Shown here in pieces: positions 13,157-16,349 of a stretch of DNA of 16,349 nt. Both the position numbers and the translations under genes were made by a program. The notes beneath the pieces are model-generated. The model saw nothing but the letters and a program-made list of their open reading frames with translations, was not told the DNA's origin and searched no databases. Position 1 is the first letter of the stretch, and each line of letters begins with the position of its first letter. This DNA is from Bacteroidales bacterium (GTDB lineage Bacteria; Bacteroidota; Bacteroidia; Bacteroidales; UBA932), in contig JAEDMF010000022.1 in assembly GCA_016303175.1 (NCBI GenBank), positions 1 to 16,349 on the forward strand, written 5' to 3'.

Positions 13157-14572
13157 TCAGGCTACCGTAAGATTTTTCTGGATATCGAGCACGTATTGTT
13201 TGAACAACCTGTCCGTAGCCATAAGGTCTGTGACGGTATTGCAGGCGTGAAGCACAGTCGCGTGGTCCTTTCCTCCACTTTGCTCCCCTATCACGGAAAG
13301 GGACGAGTTGGTAAGGTTGCGGGACAGATACATCGAAATCTGGCGTGCCTGTACAATCTGGCGCTTGCGCGAAGGGGAAAGCATCTGGTCACGCGTGATA
13401 TTGAAGTACGCGCATACAGCTTCCTGCACCTTGTCTATGCTCAGTTCCACCGCAGTCTCATCGACAATGTTCTCGGTGATGCGCTTTGCCATATCTATGG
13501 AGGCATCTTCCTTGAGGAAGGTGGTCTGGGCAATAAGGGAAATCAGCGCCCCTTCAAGTTCACGGAAGTTCGATTTGATTCGCGAAGCCAGGAATTCCAA
13601 TATATCATCAGAAATGTTGACGCCCTCACGCAGGCTGCGAAGTTTGAGCATATTCAGCCTTGTGGTATAGTCGGGCGGAAGCAACTCCACGGAGAGACCC
13701 CATTTCAGACGGTTGAGCAGACGCTGCTCGAAGTTCTGCAGGTCCACCTGGCGGCGGTCGGAGGTGAAGATGAGCTGCTTGTTGTTCAGGTGCAGGTAAT
13801 TGAATATCTGGAAAAAGGCATTCTGGGTACCGGGAGACGATATATCCTGGATGTCATCCATAATGAGCACATCTATCTTCTGGTAGAATGCGAGAAAGTC
13901 CGCAAACTGGTTCTTTGCGCTCATTGCCTTCTGGAACTGGGCCTTGAATCGGCTAGCCGGCACGTAAAGTACAATCAGATTGGGGAACTTGTTCTTGATT
14001 TCAAGACCTATGGCCTGCGCGATATGGGTTTTCCCAAGCCCCGGTCCTCCGAAAAGGAACATAGGATTGTAGGTGCGTCCGGGAGTATTGGCAATATCCT
14101 TGCCGGCAGCGACTCCGAGTTTGTTGCAGGAACCCTCGACGAGGTTTGCAAAACTGAATACGGGGTTGAGATTGGGATTTATCCTCAAAGGAGCCTGCAC
14201 ACCCGGTATGACGAAGGCGCTGGGACCGTCCGCCCCGGATATGGTGGGCACATTCACGGAATTGTTGGTCGGTGGCAGAGTATTTGCAAAAGGAGTTCTC
14301 ATCTGCGGTTGGGAAGAAACGACCTTGGCCTGATAGAACAGCTTTGCATCCGGACCGAGCACTCTTACAAGAGTCTTGTGAAGCAGGTTCACATAATTGG
14401 CTTCGATATACTCGCAGAAGAACTGGGAAGGCACCTCGATGGTGAGGGACATACCTTCCAGCGACAACGGTTTGATAGGAGCAAACCAAGTGTCGAATTG
14501 CTGGGAATCAACGTTGTTGGCGATGATTCTTAAGCACTCTTTCCAGACCTCTGTATGTGTACCGAAATTCAT
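13157..14572 (-). CDS. dnaA: chromosomal replication initiator protein DnaA
   Basis: DnaA binds the origin and opens it as an ATP-dependent filament. The 471-residue protein has domain I (about 1-80, with WF at 29-30 and PSQFFCEYI), a low-complexity domain II linker (about 85-135), and the AAA+ domain III. The latter has Walker A GGPGLGKT (175-182), Walker B LIMDD (236-240), sensor I TSDRR (270-274), a box VII arginine finger probably R288, and sensor II R337. Domain IV carries the HTH signature IGEQSGGKDHATVLHA (428-443). The K in GGKDH replaces the R found in E. coli (GGRDH), which I believe is usual in Bacteroidetes. It is preceded by a 203 bp A+T-rich gap and followed by rpe. All ATPase motifs are intact. 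Confidence 0.97.
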   Translation of the reverse strand: MNFGTHTEVWKECLRIIANNVDSQQFDTWFAPIKPLSLEGMSLTIEVPSQFFCEYIEANYVNLLHKTLVRVLGPDAKLFYQAKVVSSQPQMRTPFANTLPPTNNSVNVPTISGADGPSAFVIPGVQAPLRINPNLNPVFSFANLVEGSCNKLGVAAGKDIANTPGRTYNPMFLFGGPGLGKTHIAQAIGLEIKNKFPNLIVLYVPASRFKAQFQKAMSAKNQFADFLAFYQKIDVLIMDDIQDISSPGTQNAFFQIFNYLHLNNKQLIFTSDRRQVDLQNFEQRLLNRLKWGLSVELLPPDYTTRLNMLKLRSLREGVNISDDILEFLASRIKSNFRELEGALISLIAQTTFLKEDASIDMAKRITENIVDETAVELSIDKVQEAVCAYFNITRDQMLSPSRKRQIVQARQISMYLSRNLTNSSLSVIGEQSGGKDHATVLHACNTVTDLMATDRLFKQYVLDIQKNLTVA

Positions 14573-14651
14573 TGTTGCAAAGGTCTTGAAAACTTTGTTA
14601 AAAAAAACGTCAATCTGCTATTGTTTTATTAAAAAAACATTAGTAAATATG

Positions 14652-14661
14652 GTGTGCACAC
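14652..14661. repeat. 10 bp perfect palindrome GTGTGCACAC
   Basis: GTGTGCACAC is self-complementary and is the only G+C-rich island in the dnaA-proximal half of the gap. It is a plausible dimeric regulator site about 80 bp upstream of the dnaA start. A 10 bp palindrome can arise by chance, so significance is modest. Confidence 0.35.
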
Positions 14662-14685
14662 AAAAATTAACAATTTATAAAATAC

Positions 14686-14735
14686 TATAAATCAACCACT
14701 TACACAGCCTCGATTTTGTAAGTGATTGATTTATA
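14686..14735. repeat. 19 bp-arm inverted repeat upstream of dnaA
   Basis: Arm 14686-14704 (TATAAATCAACCACTTACA) pairs with arm 14717-14735 (TGTAAGTGATTGATTTATA) at 18 of 19 positions, around the 12 nt spacer cagcctcgattt. The single mismatch is C14696 opposite A14725. It is about 115 bp upstream of dnaA and 40 bp past the MCE gene stop. It could be an operator for a dimeric regulator of dnaA, an origin-associated element, or a minus-strand terminator hairpin for the amidase-MCE unit. The minus-strand sequence that follows is T-rich but has no clean U-tract. Confidence 0.7.
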
Positions 14736-14775
14736 ATTAAATGATTAACAAAGCAAATTTCCGGGAGAAAAAGTA

Positions 14776-15660
14776 TTAAAAAATGCTTATCTTAATGTAT
14801 TTCTTCGGATTAGCCTGAATTGCCCTGACAAGGGAGTCGACATTGTTGAGAACCGAGTCCAGAGGAGCGGAAATCGAGCGCACCGTATTATCGACACTTT
14901 CCATCATGCTGCCGGCTTTTTCCACAACTTCTTTCAAGTCCGCTTCCGCAAGTTTGCCGCTAACGACATTGACGTTGTTCACCGCCGCCGAGACGGAATC
15001 GGCTATGGGTTCAAGTTTCGACGACAAGCCCTTGAGATCCGATATGATGTTTTCGATATCTTCCGACTTGCCCCCTATGCCGCTCATCAGCTTGTCGACA
15101 TTGTCGATGGTGCTGCGCAAGCGCTTCAAAGAATGGCTTATCTGCCGCCTGTTTTCTTCCGAGAGCACGGCATTCACGCCGGACACCGTATATTTCAGAG
15201 AATCCGCCAGAGAGCCCAGCTTGGCAAGCAGAGGACCGGCGGTCTGCGAGAGCGAGGACACAAGATCGGCCTCGGACCCCGTACTGAGTTCACCTCCGTC
15301 CGCAAGCAATTCCGCTCTGCTTCCGATTTCTATCTTTATACCCTTGGTGCCCATTATGCTTGTCGAGAAAATCACCATACGGCTGTCCTGGGGTATGGCA
15401 AATTGCTTGCTGATGCTGCAAGTCACAACAAAATCATCCTTCTCCGGCGAATATTCAATAGATTTTACCTGACCGGCCTTATATCCTTTTATATATACCG
15501 GCGCTGAACCTTCGAGGCTCTCTACATTGTCGAAATGCCCTATGACAGTCTTCTCCCTACCCAATATGTCAGTCCCCCGGAGCACGTTAAGCACTACGAA
15601 GGTCAGTCCTATTATTATAATGATGAAAAGACCGAGTTTGAATTCCTTACTGAGTTTCAT
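14776..15660 (-). CDS. MCE/MlaD-family phospholipid-transport protein
   Basis: MlaD-type proteins are inner-membrane-anchored periplasmic lipid-binding subunits that form hexameric rings or tubes for lipid traffic between membranes. The 294-residue protein has one N-terminal membrane anchor (about 9-27). A single MCE domain follows (about 38-114; VIGHFDNVESLEGSAPVYIKGYKAGQVKSI is diagnostic in composition, spanning 39-68). A long helical region (about 130-280) follows, with repeated hydrophobic heptad-like spacing. It ends NPKKYIKISIF, the usual end in Bacteroidetes homologues. No MlaE permease or MlaF ATPase gene is adjacent, so its partners must be elsewhere. It begins 13 bp after the amidase stop and is probably co-transcribed with it. 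Confidence 0.9.
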   Translation of the reverse strand: MKLSKEFKLGLFIIIIIGLTFVVLNVLRGTDILGREKTVIGHFDNVESLEGSAPVYIKGYKAGQVKSIEYSPEKDDFVVTCSISKQFAIPQDSRMVIFSTSIMGTKGIKIEIGSRAELLADGGELSTGSEADLVSSLSQTAGPLLAKLGSLADSLKYTVSGVNAVLSEENRRQISHSLKRLRSTIDNVDKLMSGIGGKSEDIENIISDLKGLSSKLEPIADSVSAAVNNVNVVSGKLAEADLKEVVEKAGSMMESVDNTVRSISAPLDSVLNNVDSLVRAIQANPKKYIKISIF

Positions 15661-15673
15661 AGATATTTCCGTA

Positions 15674-16349
15674 TCAACCGTTTACCATCAGCAAAATGCT
15701 TTCGTCATAACTTTTCTTGTACTCGACAAAGGCATCGAACACCCTCTGGGCCAGCATTTCCAGATTTTCCCGCTTGCGCAGACGTGACAAATCTTCGTCG
15801 TTGGTAATGAAGCCCAGTTCCAACAGTACAGCGGGCATGGCCGTCTTCCACAAAACATAAAAGGGATTCTGTTCCACTCCCCTGCGCACTCGTATCGGGC
15901 CCTTTTCAAGCTGATTTTCGACGAGGGCGGCAAAATATATACTTTGTTCGTAGAATGCGCTCTGCATCAGAGTCATAAAAATGGTGGACGCATCGTCGTT
16001 AGGGTCAAAACCCTGGTATTTTGTAGTATAGTCGTCCTCCAGCAGAATAACGGAGTTCTCCATCTTGCAGACATCCAGTTGGCCGGCAACAAGGTCCCGG
16101 TTGGGATTGGACGAGGGGCCGAGTATGTGCACGGAATGGCCGGACGGGGCTGTGCGGTTGTTGGCATTGATGTGGATGGAGATGAAAAGGTCTGCGTGAT
16201 GCTTGTTGGCAAAATCCGCCCTGTCCTGAAGCGGCACGAAGACATCGGTCTCTCTGGTCATCCATACCGTCACGTCGTCTTTATATTCCGCCTGTATTTT
16301 GTCCCTGAGAAACTTGCCGATTTCCAGCACCAGGTCCTTCTCGCGGGTT
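15674..16349 (-). CDS. N-acetylmuramoyl-L-alanine amidase (Amidase_3), C-terminal part; 5' end outside window
   Basis: The zinc amidase cleaves the bond between MurNAc and L-alanine in peptidoglycan and acts in the periplasm during cell separation and remodelling. The reading frame is open to the window edge, giving 224 visible residues. Conserved Amidase_3 sequence is visible: MTRETDVFVPLQDRADFAN, then ADLFISIHINAN with the third zinc-ligand histidine. Near the C-terminus comes PAVLLELGFITNDED with the catalytic glutamate. The first two zinc ligands and any signal peptide or localisation domain lie outside the window. A GTG at 16328-16330 in frame is internal to the conserved domain and not a credible start. 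Pairing with a downstream MCE gene is a conserved Bacteroidetes arrangement. Confidence 0.93.
   Translation of the reverse strand, partial: TREKDLVLEIGKFLRDKIQAEYKDDVTVWMTRETDVFVPLQDRADFANKHHADLFISIHINANNRTAPSGHSVHILGPSSNPNRDLVAGQLDVCKMENSVILLEDDYTTKYQGFDPNDDASTIFMTLMQSAFYEQSIYFAALVENQLEKGPIRVRRGVEQNPFYVLWKTAMPAVLLELGFITNDEDLSRLRKRENLEMLAQRVFDAFVEYKKSYDESILLMVNG

Larger units (their letters stand above)
14573..14775. promoter_or_regulatory. A+T-rich dnaA upstream region, possible regulatory or origin-associated DNA
   Basis: This 203 bp gap between the MCE gene stop and the dnaA start is the only sizeable non-coding stretch in the window. My hand count gives 53 G or C, about 26%, against roughly half in the flanking genes. 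It holds two A-tracts (TTAAAAAAAAC and TTAAAAAAAC at about 14598-14608 and 14629-14638, starts 31 bp apart, near three helical turns), a 10 bp palindrome and a long inverted repeat. I find no TTATCCACA-type DnaA box, which argues against a full oriC here. It must at least contain dnaA control signals unless dnaA is read through from upstream. Confidence 0.5.

Noticed and set aside
13148..14533. 461-codon open frame on the plus strand opposite dnaA
   Set aside because: It is in the exactly complementary codon register of dnaA, where stops arise only from TTA, CTA or TCA codons in dnaA. Avoidance of those Leu and Ser codons keeps the frame open. Its translation shows no recognisable family.
14573..14775. 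Confident oriC call
   Set aside because: No DnaA-box cluster is visible and flanking genes are not divergent; low G+C alone is not enough.

Overview
This 16.3 kb window is dense housekeeping chromosome from a member of the Bacteroidota, most likely an uncultured member of the order Bacteroidales. The evidence is the rsfS-ftsH-cdsA-psd order next to birA, a lipoprotein with the C-A-N-x(6)-G-G-P-K-D mature start, an amidase followed by a single MCE gene, an IspG barrel of the Bacteroidetes type, TAnnTTTG -7 promoter-like boxes and weak Shine-Dalgarno signals. Base composition looks near 50% G+C in genes. Genus or family cannot be fixed from this window. I see no tRNA, rRNA, CRISPR array, insertion sequence or phage gene.

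Layout. 1-7957 (+): the 3' part of ligA (NAD-dependent DNA ligase), a YihY/BrkB-family membrane protein, rel ((p)ppGpp synthetase/hydrolase), an Ig-like/regulatory-fold lipoprotein, an outer-membrane beta-barrel protein and ispG (MEP isoprenoid pathway). The genes are nearly contiguous. 7938-11820 (-): rsfS, ftsH, cdsA, psd, i.e. ribosome silencing, membrane proteolysis and phospholipid synthesis. 11821-11855: a 35 bp divergent promoter gap. 11856-12470 (+): birA. 12451-14572 (-): dnaA then rpe. 14573-14775: a 203 bp gap of about 26% G+C (hand count) holding a near-perfect 19 bp inverted repeat. 14776-16349 (-): an MCE/MlaD-like lipid transport protein and the 3' part of an N-acetylmuramoyl-L-alanine amidase.

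The window ties together replication (dnaA, ligA), the stringent response (rel, rsfS), and envelope lipid and wall biogenesis (cdsA, psd, ispG, mlaD-like, amidase, lipoprotein and barrel).

The most unusual theme is compaction. Both convergent gene pairs overlap tail-to-tail by exactly 20 bp. Three conserved enzymes look trimmed: IspG has lost most of the inserted A* domain expected for its type, Rel has almost no helical domain between TGS and the zinc-finger/RIS domain, and BirA stops before its C-terminal SH3-like domain. I found no clear novel multi-gene system; the trimmed enzymes and the dnaA upstream repeat are the best leads.
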